A stretch of 64,000 bases of DNA, from positions 1-64,000 of the forward strand of contig CAYVFU010000011.1 in NCBI GenBank assembly GCA_964450495.1, in the 5' to 3' direction. Positions 35,130-44,057 of the stretch are shown here, piece after piece. How positions within the stretch are numbered: position 1 is the stretch's first letter; every line of letters starts with the position of its first letter. The translations under genes were made by a program, and so were the position numbers. Origin of the DNA: CALFUK01 sp964450495. Its GTDB lineage: Bacteria > Bacteroidota > Bacteroidia > Chitinophagales > Saprospiraceae. Below the pieces are notes generated by a model. That model was given only the letters and a program-made list of their open reading frames with translations. It made no database searches and was not told the origin of the DNA.

Positions 35130-36980
35130 ATGAAGAATTATTTTGATTTTAAGCACATTAAAGGAGATCTCTTTGGTGGCCTAACAGCGGGTATAGTGGC
35201 ACTTCCTTTAGCACTAGCTTTTGGAGTTAGTTCAGGTTTAGGCCCAAGCGCAGGATTATACGGTGCGATATTTATTAGCTTTTTTGCAGCTCTCTTTGGT
35301 GGAACAGATACTCAAATATCTGGTCCTACCGCACCTATGACAGCCGTTAGTATGGTCGTGATTGCCAGTATTGTTGCAGCATTTGATGGAGAGGTTTCAA
35401 AAGCCTTACCAGCTATTCTTACGATATTCTTACTTTCAGGGTTGATACAGATTTTGCTTGGCTTTTTAGGATTGGGTAAATACATTAAATACATACCATA
35501 TCCCGTTGTATCAGGATTTATGACCGCAATTGGTGTCATCATTTTAATCACGCAAATACTGCCTGCAATAGGTTATTACCCAAAGGAAGATTTAGCATAT
35601 GTCAACAAATTCAAACCTGAAGCAGAAGAGATAATATTAGAAAACATACTTATAGAGGAAGCGGGTGAAGGAATTCTTGTGCTAGAAGATTTTGAAGAAA
35701 CTATTAAACGGGCAAAGCAAATTACACCAGTTCAAATAGACAAAGAATCAAAAACACTAGCTGGTAAAGAAGCATCTGGTATAATTGGCACCTTAAAGGT
35801 CTTACCTAATGCTTTGAAGAGCATTAATTATTTGGAATTAATGCTTGCTCTAATTACCATATTCATTATATATGGATTCAAGCGAATCACTACCGCAGTG
35901 CCTAGTACCCTTGTTGCTTTGCTGGTGGTCTCGGTTGGAGCAATCGTATTGGGATTGCCGTATAGACCCATTGAAGAAATCCCGAGTGGACTTCCATTAC
36001 CAAATCTTAATATAATTACAGAGTTTAATTTCAGCTATATATCACCCTTTATATTTACAGCCATAACGTTAGCCTTATTGGGAGCAATAGATTCTTTATT
36101 GACCTCTGTGGTTGCTGATAATCTGACTAAAACAAAACACAATCCTAACAAAGAGCTAGTTGGCCAAGGAATAGGTAATAGTATTGCAGCAGTTTTTGGT
36201 GGTATCCCAGGAGCAGGCGCAACGATCAGGACGGTCGTTAACATTAATTCTGGTGGTAAGACTAGACTTTCTGGTATGATAGCAGGTCTTTTACTTATGA
36301 TCATATTACTTGCGTTTGGACCTACAGCGTCTAAAATACCTGCTGCTGTTTTAGCGGGAATTTTAATCACAGTCGGCATAGGTGTGATGGATTACAAAGG
36401 CCTTAAAGCTATACCATACATGCCAAGACCTGAGGTTGCGATTATGCTCATAGTATTGATATTATCCTCAGTGTGGAATTTGGTTTATGCCGTCGGTATT
36501 GGTTTGGTGATTGCGTCTCTCATGTTTATGAAAAAGATTGGTGATCTAACAGCTGAACAATCTGAAGTTGAACCAATGTCTGAAGAATCTTGGCCAGACG
36601 AGGCTAATTTCCCGACAAAATTTAAAGAAGAAGTATTTATCAAACACATAAATGGCCCACTATTTTTTGGCTCTACAAGTGATTTCCAACAGTTGATCAG
36701 GCAGATACCTGAAACTGCATCTACTGCTATTATACGTATGGATAAATGCACGTATATCGACCAATCAGGTTTATATGCCATGGAAGATGCGTTACAAGAA
36801 TTATCTCAAAATGAAGTAAAAGTCTTATTGGTCAAAGTGCAGGAACAAGCTAGATATATGCTTGAGCGCATTGACATCATTCCTGATTTATTGCCAGAAG
36901 AGCAAATATTCGATGACTACAACAGTTGCATAGAATGGGTTAAACATAATGTAGCAGATACTCACCAAGGGACTGCATAA
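35130..36980 (+). CDS. SulP family anion transporter with STAS domain
   Basis: SulP proteins carry sulfate, bicarbonate or other anions across the inner membrane. The 616-residue protein begins DLFGGLTAGIVALPLALAFG (11-30), the SulP signature, and has ten or more membrane helices to about residue 470. A hydrophilic stretch of about 70 residues (about 165-230, ILENILIEEAGEGILVLEDF) inside the membrane part is unusual among SulPs in general. The C-terminal STAS domain is about 500-605 (TAIIRMDKCTYIDQSGLYAM), with the Ser of DQSG at the site used for regulation in related domains. A sodium-driven bicarbonate (BicA-like) role is possible but unproven. Confidence 0.9.
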   Translation: MKNYFDFKHIKGDLFGGLTAGIVALPLALAFGVSSGLGPSAGLYGAIFISFFAALFGGTDTQISGPTAPMTAVSMVVIASIVAAFDGEVSKALPAILTIFLLSGLIQILLGFLGLGKYIKYIPYPVVSGFMTAIGVIILITQILPAIGYYPKEDLAYVNKFKPEAEEIILENILIEEAGEGILVLEDFEETIKRAKQITPVQIDKESKTLAGKEASGIIGTLKVLPNALKSINYLELMLALITIFIIYGFKRITTAVPSTLVALLVVSVGAIVLGLPYRPIEEIPSGLPLPNLNIITEFNFSYISPFIFTAITLALLGAIDSLLTSVVADNLTKTKHNPNKELVGQGIGNSIAAVFGGIPGAGATIRTVVNINSGGKTRLSGMIAGLLLMIILLAFGPTASKIPAAVLAGILITVGIGVMDYKGLKAIPYMPRPEVAIMLIVLILSSVWNLVYAVGIGLVIASLMFMKKIGDLTAEQSEVEPMSEESWPDEANFPTKFKEEVFIKHINGPLFFGSTSDFQQLIRQIPETASTAIIRMDKCTYIDQSGLYAMEDALQELSQNEVKVLLVKVQEQARYMLERIDIIPDLLPEEQIFDDYNSCIEWVKHNVADTHQGTA

Positions 36981-36994
36981 TATAAAAACAAACA

Positions 36995-37035
36995 GTGTGG
37001 CACATAGGATTAGCTCTTGTGTGTCACCCTTTTTA
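36995..37035 (+). terminator. Rho-independent terminator of the SulP gene
   Basis: GTGGCACA (36997-37004) pairs with TGTGTCAC (37020-37027) with one wobble, followed by CCTTTTTATTT. It lies 15 bases past the SulP stop. Confidence 0.7.
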
Positions 37036-37076
37036 TTTGATCCTAATGTAGTTGAGCTTTTTTTAAAGAAACAAGG

Positions 37077-37508
37077 TTAGAAATCATCATCTGTAATAAT
37101 CAGTTCATATTGAGTGAGTCCATATCCCGTATCATCAATATCCTGATTCAAAATAATCCACTGATCATCCTCAATTGGTGAGATGGCATACGTTACATCT
37201 TCATCATTATCTAAAATGAAGTTTATCTCACTGAAAGAATTTGTAGGTCTAGGATTCGTGCCAATAATTCCATCATTAAAAACTTTCACGGCGATCCCTG
37301 ATTGAATATTGGGTATTGTATCAATAGTCTCTAAGCCTAACTCAAGGGAAGTAACAAACTTTACTGTCAATTCTCCTGATGTCTGATTGTGGATGATATA
37401 ATCAGCAAATCCATAAGGATGGTTGATAGCTCCCCCACTCTTATCGCAGGACACCAAAGTAAAGAGAAGAAATGCTGCTAAAGCAGAGGTTAATAACTTG
37501 TAAGACAT
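37077..37508 (-). CDS. Small lipoprotein of unknown function
   Basis: The 143-residue protein has a lipoprotein signal (SALAAFLLFTLVSCDKSGG) with Cys21 and then about 120 residues of beta-rich sequence such as YIIHNQTSGELTVKFVTSL and NFILDNDEDVTYAI. The fold looks like a small beta sandwich, but I do not recognise a family. It has no partner gene: the LOG gene starts over 1 kb away in the same direction with its own frame, and SulP converges on it. Confidence 0.65.
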   Translation of the reverse strand: MSYKLLTSALAAFLLFTLVSCDKSGGAINHPYGFADYIIHNQTSGELTVKFVTSLELGLETIDTIPNIQSGIAVKVFNDGIIGTNPRPTNSFSEINFILDNDEDVTYAISPIEDDQWIILNQDIDDTGYGLTQYELIITDDDF

Positions 37509-37584
37509 GAACAGTTTTTATTATACAGACGCTACTTTTTGCTATATCGTTGGACTGTTATTCAATTACTTTAAAAGAACTTTT

Positions 37585-38733
37585 TTACACACTATATATC
37601 TCTGGGTTAAATGAAAGTATTCTACGAATGATTTCATTTTCATCATCAGTCAATGCAAGCAATTCACCGTACATTTTTCCCTTCGACACTTTCTGGAGTA
37701 GGTCCCATACCGGTCTTTCTTCTGTCCATCGCTTTGTTCCAAATAAAATCATTGGTGAAATGACATCCATAGAACCATAATGATTCTGTGTCGCGTCTTG
37801 AAATATTTCTTGAGTAGTGCCAGCACTTCCCGGAGCAAAGACTACCCCGTGTTTTGCAATAGCAAGGAGGCCTTCTTCACGCACACTATTTGCGAAGTAT
37901 TTAGCGATGTGGGTGGCAAATGGCGCTGGTGGTTCATGGCCATATAACCATGTAGGAATACCAAGACTCATAGACAATTCTTCTTTGCCTTTTTTAATAG
38001 GATACTTCTTCATAATCCGCCAAGCTCTGTGTAACCAATCTTGATCATTATACTCTTTGTTGGCGGTTGCTCCTTTAGGCCTAACTTTCAATTCGTTGAT
38101 TGCTTTCTGTAGTTCTTTCTCAGATCGACCCGCAAAATAGGCTCCTAAATGAGTAGCCTCCATTGCACCGGGACCTCCCCCGCTAACCATGAAATAACCT
38201 TCAATAGTGAGTATTCGAGAAAGTCTTGCAACTTTTGCATAAAAAGGATCTTTTCGTTCCATACCGTGTCCCCCCATAATGGCAACAACTTTCCTTCCAG
38301 CAATCAGTTCGTCTATTGCATCAGTAATACTATGATCATGAAGTCTTCTAAGCAAACTAGTAAGTATACTATCTGGTTTGTCCTTTCCTTGTCTGACATA
38401 TTCTTCATATATCTTGTAGTCATACGTTGCCTTATATCCCTTTTTATCCGATAGTTTAAATCCCTTGAAAAGCTCCCTTACAGAATACAATTTACTCCTG
38501 TGTACTTCGAAGCTGTACTTCTTGTTTCGAGGGATCACAAACCCTCCTGTTTTAACAATATGACCAGCAGTCTCATTACTCACTTTACAGCCAAAAAAAA
38601 TGCTGTCTGCAAAAGTCAGCTTTAGAAGTTGAGTTTTTAGCTTTGATATATCTAAGTTTTGGATTGCAGCTGGTTCGATCACTTTTCTATCTATCCACTC
38701 TTTGAATTCTTTTTGATTGTCTATTTCTCTCAT
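37585..38733 (-). CDS. LOG family protein (Rossmann-fold nucleotide hydrolase) with extended N-terminus
   Basis: LOG proteins hydrolyse nucleoside 5'-monophosphates such as cytokinin riboside phosphates and are often mislabelled lysine decarboxylase. Residues 150-310 hold the fold: IMGGHG (152-157), MVSGGGPGAMEA (182-193) and FAPGSAGTTQEIF (299-311). The standard second motif is PGGxGTxxE; here it is PGSAGTTQE, so the second Gly is replaced by Ser. The 145-residue N-terminal extension and a C-terminal tail bring the length to 382, about twice the small LOGs. Whether it keeps hydrolase activity is unclear. It diverges from the amidohydrolase. Confidence 0.8.
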   Translation of the reverse strand: MREIDNQKEFKEWIDRKVIEPAAIQNLDISKLKTQLLKLTFADSIFFGCKVSNETAGHIVKTGGFVIPRNKKYSFEVHRSKLYSVRELFKGFKLSDKKGYKATYDYKIYEEYVRQGKDKPDSILTSLLRRLHDHSITDAIDELIAGRKVVAIMGGHGMERKDPFYAKVARLSRILTIEGYFMVSGGGPGAMEATHLGAYFAGRSEKELQKAINELKVRPKGATANKEYNDQDWLHRAWRIMKKYPIKKGKEELSMSLGIPTWLYGHEPPAPFATHIAKYFANSVREEGLLAIAKHGVVFAPGSAGTTQEIFQDATQNHYGSMDVISPMILFGTKRWTEERPVWDLLQKVSKGKMYGELLALTDDENEIIRRILSFNPEIYSV

Positions 38734-38865
38734 TGCTTATGCTCATTACTTAACGGCTGCAAATATAAGGTTTTGAATAGCTATGGTCTCACGACGAGGT
38801 GCACACTTTTTTTCTACTGCTGGCTTTTAGTGCATTTTACGTATTTTACTTCAAATAGTGATAGC

Positions 38866-40299
38866 ATGAAACACCTACTTATATCTCTTAGTAGCCTTAT
38901 AATAATTTCCTTTCTACAAAGTTGTGGGCATGAAAAGGGGGATGTACTTATTCAAAATATTACTACAATAGATGCTATAAATGGACAACGTAAAAATCAG
39001 TCCATTTTGATAAAAGAAAATCGAATTATCAGCGTTAGTGATTCAAGCGACAAGATGACTGCCACTGAAGTAATCGACGGGACAGGAAAATACATGATCC
39101 CTGGGTTATGGGATGCCCACGTCCACCTTACATTTGAAGATGAAATAGAGAAACATATGTTTGATCTCTTTATTGCAAATGGGATTACAAGTATTCGAGA
39201 CACTGGTGGACAGATTGATCGCATGGTCAAACTTAAAGAGCTGGCATTAGATAAAGTGACGCATCGTCCAAGAGTAAAAATAGCGGGACCATTGATTGAT
39301 GGAATGCCAAGAGTCTATGATGGTTCTTCGCCAGGAGTGCCTGATATTTCAAAAGGCATTTCTACTCCTGAAGAAGCAAAGGCATTTGTTGCTGAATTAG
39401 CAGAAGCTGGTGTTGACTTAGTAAAAGCCTATGAGATGTTGACTCCGGAATTGTTTGAAGCAGTTGTTGAAGAAGCAAAAAAACATAAGCTAAAAGTGAC
39501 TGGACACATCCCATTACAGATGACAGTACATCAAGCGTCAGATCTTGGTATGTCAAGTGTTGAGCATATGCGCAATTTAGAAATGTCAATGGTGTCAAGA
39601 TCAGAAGAGAAAGTTGCAGAACGAGTAAAAATAGTGTCAATGTCACAAGATAGTCTTGGATATGGTGTACGTTCTAGATTGCATAGTGCGTATCGATTTT
39701 CTTCGTTAAAAGAAATTGATCCTCAAGAAAAAATAAGGGTGCTCAATACCCTAAATAGAAATCAGACTTGGCAAATTCCGACTTTAGCGTTGGTCATGAG
39801 TTCGGAACTACTTCCCTGGTCTGATGATGAATGGATAAAAACCTTCGACTACCTACCTGCTAAAACGAAGCAGACATGGTTGAAAGATTGTAAGCAAATG
39901 GCAACTATGCCAGTCAGTGACAATCAGAAATCCTACATGAATTGGGCAAGTGGTATGTTACAAGATTTACAGGATAATGATATTCCCATCATGGCTGGCA
40001 CGGATTGTCCGATATTCTTTTTGACACCTGGATTTAGTTTACATAGAGAACTACAAACCTTTGTGGAGAAAGCAAGTATGGATCCACTTGCTGCGTTAAA
40101 AACGGCCACTTATAATCCAGCATTGTATTTTAATATGGAAGATGAATTGGGAACAATCGAAAATGGTAAAATTGCTGATCTGGTAATATTGGATAAAAAC
40201 CCGTTGGATAATATTAGGAATACTAAATCTATTCATACGGTTATAAAAGATGGTTACATCCATAATAAAAAAGCTTTAGAAGAAATGTTACGCATTTAG
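38866..40299 (+). CDS. Amidohydrolase-family lipoprotein (imidazolonepropionase-like)
   Basis: Starting at the Met of KHLLISLSSLIIISFLQSC, which gives a clean lipoprotein signal and Cys17, the protein is about 477 residues. A metal-dependent amidohydrolase barrel follows: MIPGLWDAHVHLTFED has the HxH metal pair, VKAYEMLTPELF carries the likely carboxylated-Lys position, TGHIPLQ and SVEHMRNL give further His ligands, and MAGTDCPIFF gives the Asp. The end (GTIENGKIADLVILDKNPLDNI) is typical of dihydroorotase/imidazolonepropionase relatives. The substrate may be a cyclic amide or dipeptide; this cannot be read from sequence. An upstream in-frame extension of 69 codons lacks a signal and was rejected. 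Confidence 0.85.
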   Translation: MKHLLISLSSLIIISFLQSCGHEKGDVLIQNITTIDAINGQRKNQSILIKENRIISVSDSSDKMTATEVIDGTGKYMIPGLWDAHVHLTFEDEIEKHMFDLFIANGITSIRDTGGQIDRMVKLKELALDKVTHRPRVKIAGPLIDGMPRVYDGSSPGVPDISKGISTPEEAKAFVAELAEAGVDLVKAYEMLTPELFEAVVEEAKKHKLKVTGHIPLQMTVHQASDLGMSSVEHMRNLEMSMVSRSEEKVAERVKIVSMSQDSLGYGVRSRLHSAYRFSSLKEIDPQEKIRVLNTLNRNQTWQIPTLALVMSSELLPWSDDEWIKTFDYLPAKTKQTWLKDCKQMATMPVSDNQKSYMNWASGMLQDLQDNDIPIMAGTDCPIFFLTPGFSLHRELQTFVEKASMDPLAALKTATYNPALYFNMEDELGTIENGKIADLVILDKNPLDNIRNTKSIHTVIKDGYIHNKKALEEMLRI

Positions 40300-40322
40300 A
40301 AGTGTAACAACTTCTACGTTTT
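40297..40322 (+). terminator. Weak stem-loop at the end of the amidohydrolase gene
   Basis: TAGAAGT and ACTTCTA pair around GTAACA; the stop codon is part of the stem and CGTTTT follows. The T-run is short, so termination may be partial. Confidence 0.4.
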
Positions 40323-40385
40323 AACTAGCATTGTACAATAAGTGCAATTTGATTGTGTTTAGGTTTGTTAATGTAAATTAGCATT

Positions 40386-40826
40386 GTGAAAATAACTGAT
40401 TTAAGCGGCTACAATACTCTTATAGACATAGAGGTTTATTGGGGAGACATGGATGCTGCCAACCACGTCAATAACGTGAACTACTTGAAGTGGACAGAAG
40501 CTGCAAGAATTAACTACTTCATGAAAGCAGGTATTTCGACTGAGTTCAATGGGTCTAGCATAGCACCAATTCTATCTTGGCAAGATTGTAAATATATTTT
40601 CCCGATGACTTTTCCCGATATTGCTCAAATTGGCATTCGAGTCACAGAATTGAAGAAAGACAGAATCGTAATGGAAGCTGCTGTATTCTCTAAAAAACAG
40701 AAACGCATATCAGCATTGAGTAAACAAGAATTCATTCCATATGATTATGAAAATTTACAGAAAAGTACCATTCCAATAGATTGGATAAAAGAAATAGAAA
40801 AGATAGAGAAAACGACATTTGGATAA
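40386..40826 (+). CDS. Acyl-CoA thioesterase (4HBT hot-dog family)
   Basis: The 146-residue protein has the 4-hydroxybenzoyl-CoA thioesterase signature WGDMDAANHVNNVNYLKWTE, in which Asp and His lie at the active site. The strand INYFMKAG follows and the central helix is complete, so the hot-dog fold should be intact. Members of this branch act on long- or medium-chain acyl-CoAs; the exact substrate is unknown. The start is GTG. It follows the amidohydrolase by 86 bases. Confidence 0.85.
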   Translation: MKITDLSGYNTLIDIEVYWGDMDAANHVNNVNYLKWTEAARINYFMKAGISTEFNGSSIAPILSWQDCKYIFPMTFPDIAQIGIRVTELKKDRIVMEAAVFSKKQKRISALSKQEFIPYDYENLQKSTIPIDWIKEIEKIEKTTFG

Positions 40827-40870
40827 GGACTTCAAAGTAAATCGTCAAGCTACAATATGAGGGGGCACGC

Positions 40871-40905
40871 CTATTCTTTGCTATAAATAACAGCAAATAG
40901 TTTTT
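40871..40905. terminator. Possible bidirectional terminator between convergent genes
   Basis: CTATTCTTTGCT pairs, with a two-base bulge, with AGCAAATAG and is followed by TTTTTA. It lies between the convergent thioesterase and SGNH hydrolase genes. Confidence 0.4.
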
Positions 40906-40910
40906 ACAAT

Positions 40911-41621
40911 TTACTCTCTTATTTTATCTATTACAGGCTTCACCACTGCAGTCCATCGCTCGTAACCACTCGTATTCATGTGCAACATATCTTCTATAAA
41001 AATGGATTCGTCTGGCACTCCATCTTCAGTCATCATTGTCTCTGATATATCGACATAATGCATCTGTTTGGACAATGAACATACATTCTTAATTAATGTA
41101 TTCGCTTCTTCGTACTTAGGCCACAAATGCCATCTAGATGGTGAAGGCTTCATTGATAAATAGACTATCTCCGCATCAGGTACATGCTTCTTACACAGAG
41201 CTAAGAATTCCACAAAAGCATCAAAAGTTTCTCTCACAGTGAAGGTCATTGCCAAGTCATTCTCGCCACAGTATAGGAATATTTGAGCAGGCTTATACTT
41301 GCTGACAATACGTTCGAAATAATGATTTACTTCTGGAATTGTAGAGCCACCGAAACCTCTGTTAAGCACATTATGAGGAGCTAAATCAACCCCAAGTGAA
41401 TTCCAAAATCGAATAGAAGAACTCCCGACAAATAGAGCCATGTTACCTGCATAACGACTGGTCATGTCTTTTTTCTCAAAAGCGACAATTTCTTCTTCGA
41501 AGCGATCTAAGTCTAACTGTGGAAGAACGCGTTCGACATCTGCACGTTCCTTAACCTGCTGAGAAGATCCACAGGAATACAACATCACGATTGCTAAAGT
41601 CAAAAAAACTATCTTCTTCAT
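40911..41621 (-). CDS. SGNH/GDSL-type hydrolase lipoprotein
   Basis: The SGNH fold hydrolyses esters, often acetyl or acyl groups on polysaccharides. The start chosen (MKKIVFLTLAIVMLYSCGSS) gives a lipoprotein signal; an upstream Met 7 codons earlier weakens it. Block I is VGSSSIRFW with the nucleophile Ser (GDS changed to GSS), block II is GGST, block III is GENDLAM with the Asn, and block V is EDMLHMNTSGY with the Asp-His pair. Length (about 236) fits. Acting on the cell surface or periplasm, it may deacylate glycans. It lies next to the DUF547 gene, on the same strand. Confidence 0.85.
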   Translation of the reverse strand: MKKIVFLTLAIVMLYSCGSSQQVKERADVERVLPQLDLDRFEEEIVAFEKKDMTSRYAGNMALFVGSSSIRFWNSLGVDLAPHNVLNRGFGGSTIPEVNHYFERIVSKYKPAQIFLYCGENDLAMTFTVRETFDAFVEFLALCKKHVPDAEIVYLSMKPSPSRWHLWPKYEEANTLIKNVCSLSKQMHYVDISETMMTEDGVPDESIFIEDMLHMNTSGYERWTAVVKPVIDKIRE

Positions 41622-41672
41622 ACTGCTAAAATTAGAGCGCAAAGTAAGTGTTTCCGTTGACTTTTCTAGTTA

Positions 41673-42821
41673 TCAATTGCCATTTAACGACCAATCGTAA
41701 TCTATGTAGTTGACATTTGCGCCAGCAGAAACTTTTGTAGATGAAAAGCTATTGATGTATTCTACAATATCTCCAAAATCCTCTGCATACCATTCAAATA
41801 TTTTGGAGATGGATATTGAGTTAGCTGATATCTTATTTGCAGATGAGTTGATAAACTTTTTAGTGATCCTATCTAATTCTGCATTTACATTATCACCTGT
41901 AAATGCTGTAGAAGAAATCGGTGGACAAGATTTTGCAGCACAATTAACAGCAAAATGTATACGTGCATCTTTAAACCTCGGACGTATAATTGTATGTTCA
42001 ATATCATTTAAAGAATATTGTTGACCATCTATTGTTACTCTTTTCACATCCCATGGCTTACCCCCATCTAAATCCATGATACTTGCCACAGGATAATTAT
42101 CTAAAATCAGATTAATGGTCGCAGCATTGTACAAATTCATCCAATAGGCTAATTTCTCATTCCTATTCCAATCATCTGCAGGAGCATTAGATGTCAAGTC
42201 TGAAATGTAAGCCTGCAGTTTCGATTGCTCACCTTTAAACCCTTTATAATTGACCTTGCCGTTAGCTACGTAGTTAGTAAGAAGAGTATTGAATGTACTG
42301 TGGTCTGGTTTACCAAGAATCTCTGTCTCTGCGACTTCTACTGCTTTGTTTTCAACAACTTCCTCCACAACTGGTGTAGGTGCTTTTACTTCTGTCTGTA
42401 TAAGAGCTGGAGAGGGCTTTTCATCTACAGTTGATGTTGTCGCACTTGTTTCGACTGCTGACACTTTAGGTTTGGTATCTACATGTTTTTCTATCACTGC
42501 ATTTGCATCAAATTCTGATGATGGAATTGGCTTTTCTTCGTCAGTAGCTTTAGACTCAGTTTTTGCAGATTTGTTATCTGAAACAACAATCTTAGCAGTT
42601 GATTCTGATTTGGCAGCCACATCTGATGAAGCATCAAGAGCGACTTCGTCCACATTCTGTTTAAGCGTTTTATCTTCTACTCTTAGAAAGGTATCTGGCT
42701 TATCTATTGTAACCTCAACTTCTTCCAAAAGAATTGACTTTTCAGTTGTAGAAGGTTTAATCTCTCCAGCTTGAACACAAGAGAAAATTGACACGAACAT
42801 TAATATCCAAAGAAATTTCAT
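41673..42821 (-). CDS. DUF547 protein with low-complexity linker
   Basis: DUF547 occurs in bacteria and plants; its activity is not established, though its fold is thought to be protease-like. The C-terminal domain (about 170-380) matches well: NYKGFKGEQSKLQAYISDLT, YWMNLYNAATINLILDNYP, IRPRFKDARIHFAVNCAAKS with SCPPISS, and IFEWYAEDFGD. The N-terminus (1-18) is a signal peptide with a lipobox-like SCVQ. Between them lies about 140 residues rich in Glu, Lys, Val, Thr and Ala. This linker could act as a flexible spacer reaching through the periplasm, but no domain is visible. The function remains unknown. Confidence 0.85.
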   Translation of the reverse strand: MKFLWILMFVSIFSCVQAGEIKPSTTEKSILLEEVEVTIDKPDTFLRVEDKTLKQNVDEVALDASSDVAAKSESTAKIVVSDNKSAKTESKATDEEKPIPSSEFDANAVIEKHVDTKPKVSAVETSATTSTVDEKPSPALIQTEVKAPTPVVEEVVENKAVEVAETEILGKPDHSTFNTLLTNYVANGKVNYKGFKGEQSKLQAYISDLTSNAPADDWNRNEKLAYWMNLYNAATINLILDNYPVASIMDLDGGKPWDVKRVTIDGQQYSLNDIEHTIIRPRFKDARIHFAVNCAAKSCPPISSTAFTGDNVNAELDRITKKFINSSANKISANSISISKIFEWYAEDFGDIVEYINSFSSTKVSAGANVNYIDYDWSLNGN

Positions 42822-42894
42822 AGCTTTCGATTTTTAAAGAGTAAACTGATGTCAGCAAATATGGTTTAGCTAGTAATAAAGTATTAACGCACAA

Positions 42895-43371
42895 TTAACT
42901 TTCTTCTTCCTCAATTTCAAGAATAATAGGAGTTATCATAGGCAATGTCATCAATGACTTTTCTTCTTTGCTAATAGATGCAAACCTCAAAAAACCACCA
43001 GAAGCTTTGGCTACATGCTCTGCGAAAGACAAGTAACTCTCATATAATCTAAAAGCAGTTTGATTATTCAGCTTTGGTAAGATTGAATTGAGTTCCTTTA
43101 GTCTTGTTGTTAAAATAGTAGATCGTTCTTCTATTGAGTCAGGCAATTGAGCAATGAGTTCTTTAACGTCAGCGTCAAAGGTTTCACCAACTGCAGCATA
43201 ATATGGTTTTAATTCTTCAGCATAAGCGTATGACCGTATTGTCGTTAATTTGGTTGCCCATTCTACCTCTGCAGTATCTATATTGCCATCCGCACCTGCT
43301 ATCAATACAGTTATTTGTGAAATTGCCTTTAGCAAGGACTGTTGTTCTTCTTCAGAAATCTCTTGAAACAT
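42895..43371 (-). CDS. TerB-like helical protein
   Basis: The 158-residue protein is helical. The start LLKAISQITVLIAGADGNID resembles the DG-containing acidic loop of tellurite-resistance TerB-like domains, which bind metals. The rest (ELIAQLPDSIEERSTILT, LYESYLSFAEHVAKASGG) is amphipathic helix. There are no other ter genes nearby, so a metal-stress role is not supported by context. The identification rests on one motif and is tentative. Confidence 0.5.
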   Translation of the reverse strand: MFQEISEEEQQSLLKAISQITVLIAGADGNIDTAEVEWATKLTTIRSYAYAEELKPYYAAVGETFDADVKELIAQLPDSIEERSTILTTRLKELNSILPKLNNQTAFRLYESYLSFAEHVAKASGGFLRFASISKEEKSLMTLPMITPIILEIEEEES

Positions 43372-43749
43372 TTAGCTTATCTTTTTTATTCAATGCCGCA
43401 AAGGTATTAAAGTGTTTACATTAAGAGCAAGTTTTATGACAATAAGGATAAGTCAGCACACATATTAAAAAATATTTACATATCTGGCATGGTAGTTGCA
43501 TATTTATAAGTACATATGAGTTTTGGTTATTAAATCGAGTAATGCCCGTAAAATTTAATTTATGGGCATTGCTCTTTATTATAAGATCGGACTTCTCTAA
43601 TTGTTCGATTTTGAAGTATTCCAAGAATAAATACTAGTTCAACTTCACAAGTCCCCTACTTTTTACTAACAACTACGTGAATTTTAAGAATATAATTCGT
43701 AAATTAATCCTGATTCAAATGTTCTTTTCATTTATAAAACCAATTTCAT
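43372..43749. other. Non-coding stretch with a long stem-loop
   Basis: This is the longest gap without a gene in the window (378 bases). Its main feature is a 16-bp stem (43537-43552 with 43559-43574, GAGTAATGCCCGTAAA and TTTATGGGCATTGCTC, two wobbles) around a 6-base loop, followed by TTTATTATAAG, which is too broken to be a strong terminator. The rest is AT-rich and I see no coding frame with support. It lies between the TerB-like gene, which reads left, and the small HTH gene, which reads right, so it may hold promoters for both. Confidence 0.55.
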
Positions 43750-44019
43750 ATGAATATAACTTTCGAAGAGCTTCGTCGCATCAAACACAGCCTTCCTACA
43801 GGTAGTATTAGTAAAATTGCTGACATGTTACAAGTTGAAGAACAAACTGTACGTAATTATTTTGGAGCGAAAAAGTATGAAGATGGTCAAATCGTTGGAC
43901 AGCATATACAGCCAGGTCCAAACGGTGGGATTGTTTCTCTCGAAAACAACACTATTTTAGAAGTAGCTAAAAAACTCATTGTTGAGTCTAGTTCTTCTCA
44001 AAGTGTTGATATGAATTAA
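43750..44019 (+). CDS. Small helix-turn-helix DNA-binding protein
   Basis: The 89-residue protein has a helix-turn-helix region at about 18-40: SISKIADMLQVEEQTVRNYF has the spacing of a resolvase/LuxR-like recognition helix. The segment PGPNGGIVSLENNTILEVAKK at 57-77 is conserved in Bacteroidota homologues and lies after the helix pair. It may bind DNA as a nucleoid or regulatory protein; targets are unknown. A strong terminator follows. Confidence 0.7.
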   Translation: MNITFEELRRIKHSLPTGSISKIADMLQVEEQTVRNYFGAKKYEDGQIVGQHIQPGPNGGIVSLENNTILEVAKKLIVESSSSQSVDMN

Positions 44020-44028
44020 CAAAAATAA

Positions 44029-44057
44029 GGAGTGCAGAGATGCGCTCCTTTTTTTTT
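44029..44057. terminator. Terminator between convergent genes
   Basis: GGAGTGCA and TGCGCTCC pair with a wobble around GAGA, followed by nine T on the plus strand. It ends the HTH transcript and overlaps the last codon of the convergent methyltransferase gene. Confidence 0.85.

Noticed and set aside
38659..38865. A 69-codon N-terminal extension of the amidohydrolase.
   Set aside because: It lacks family similarity and spoils the lipoprotein signal at the Met at 38866; it also overlaps the divergent LOG gene.
42289..42774. A rightward 161-residue Ser/Thr-rich frame opposite the DUF547 linker.
   Set aside because: It arises from the low-complexity linker codons on the other strand.
43421..43624. 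A leftward 67-residue frame in the gap before the HTH gene.
   Set aside because: It spans the stem-loop, has no family match and no start signal; the region reads as non-coding.
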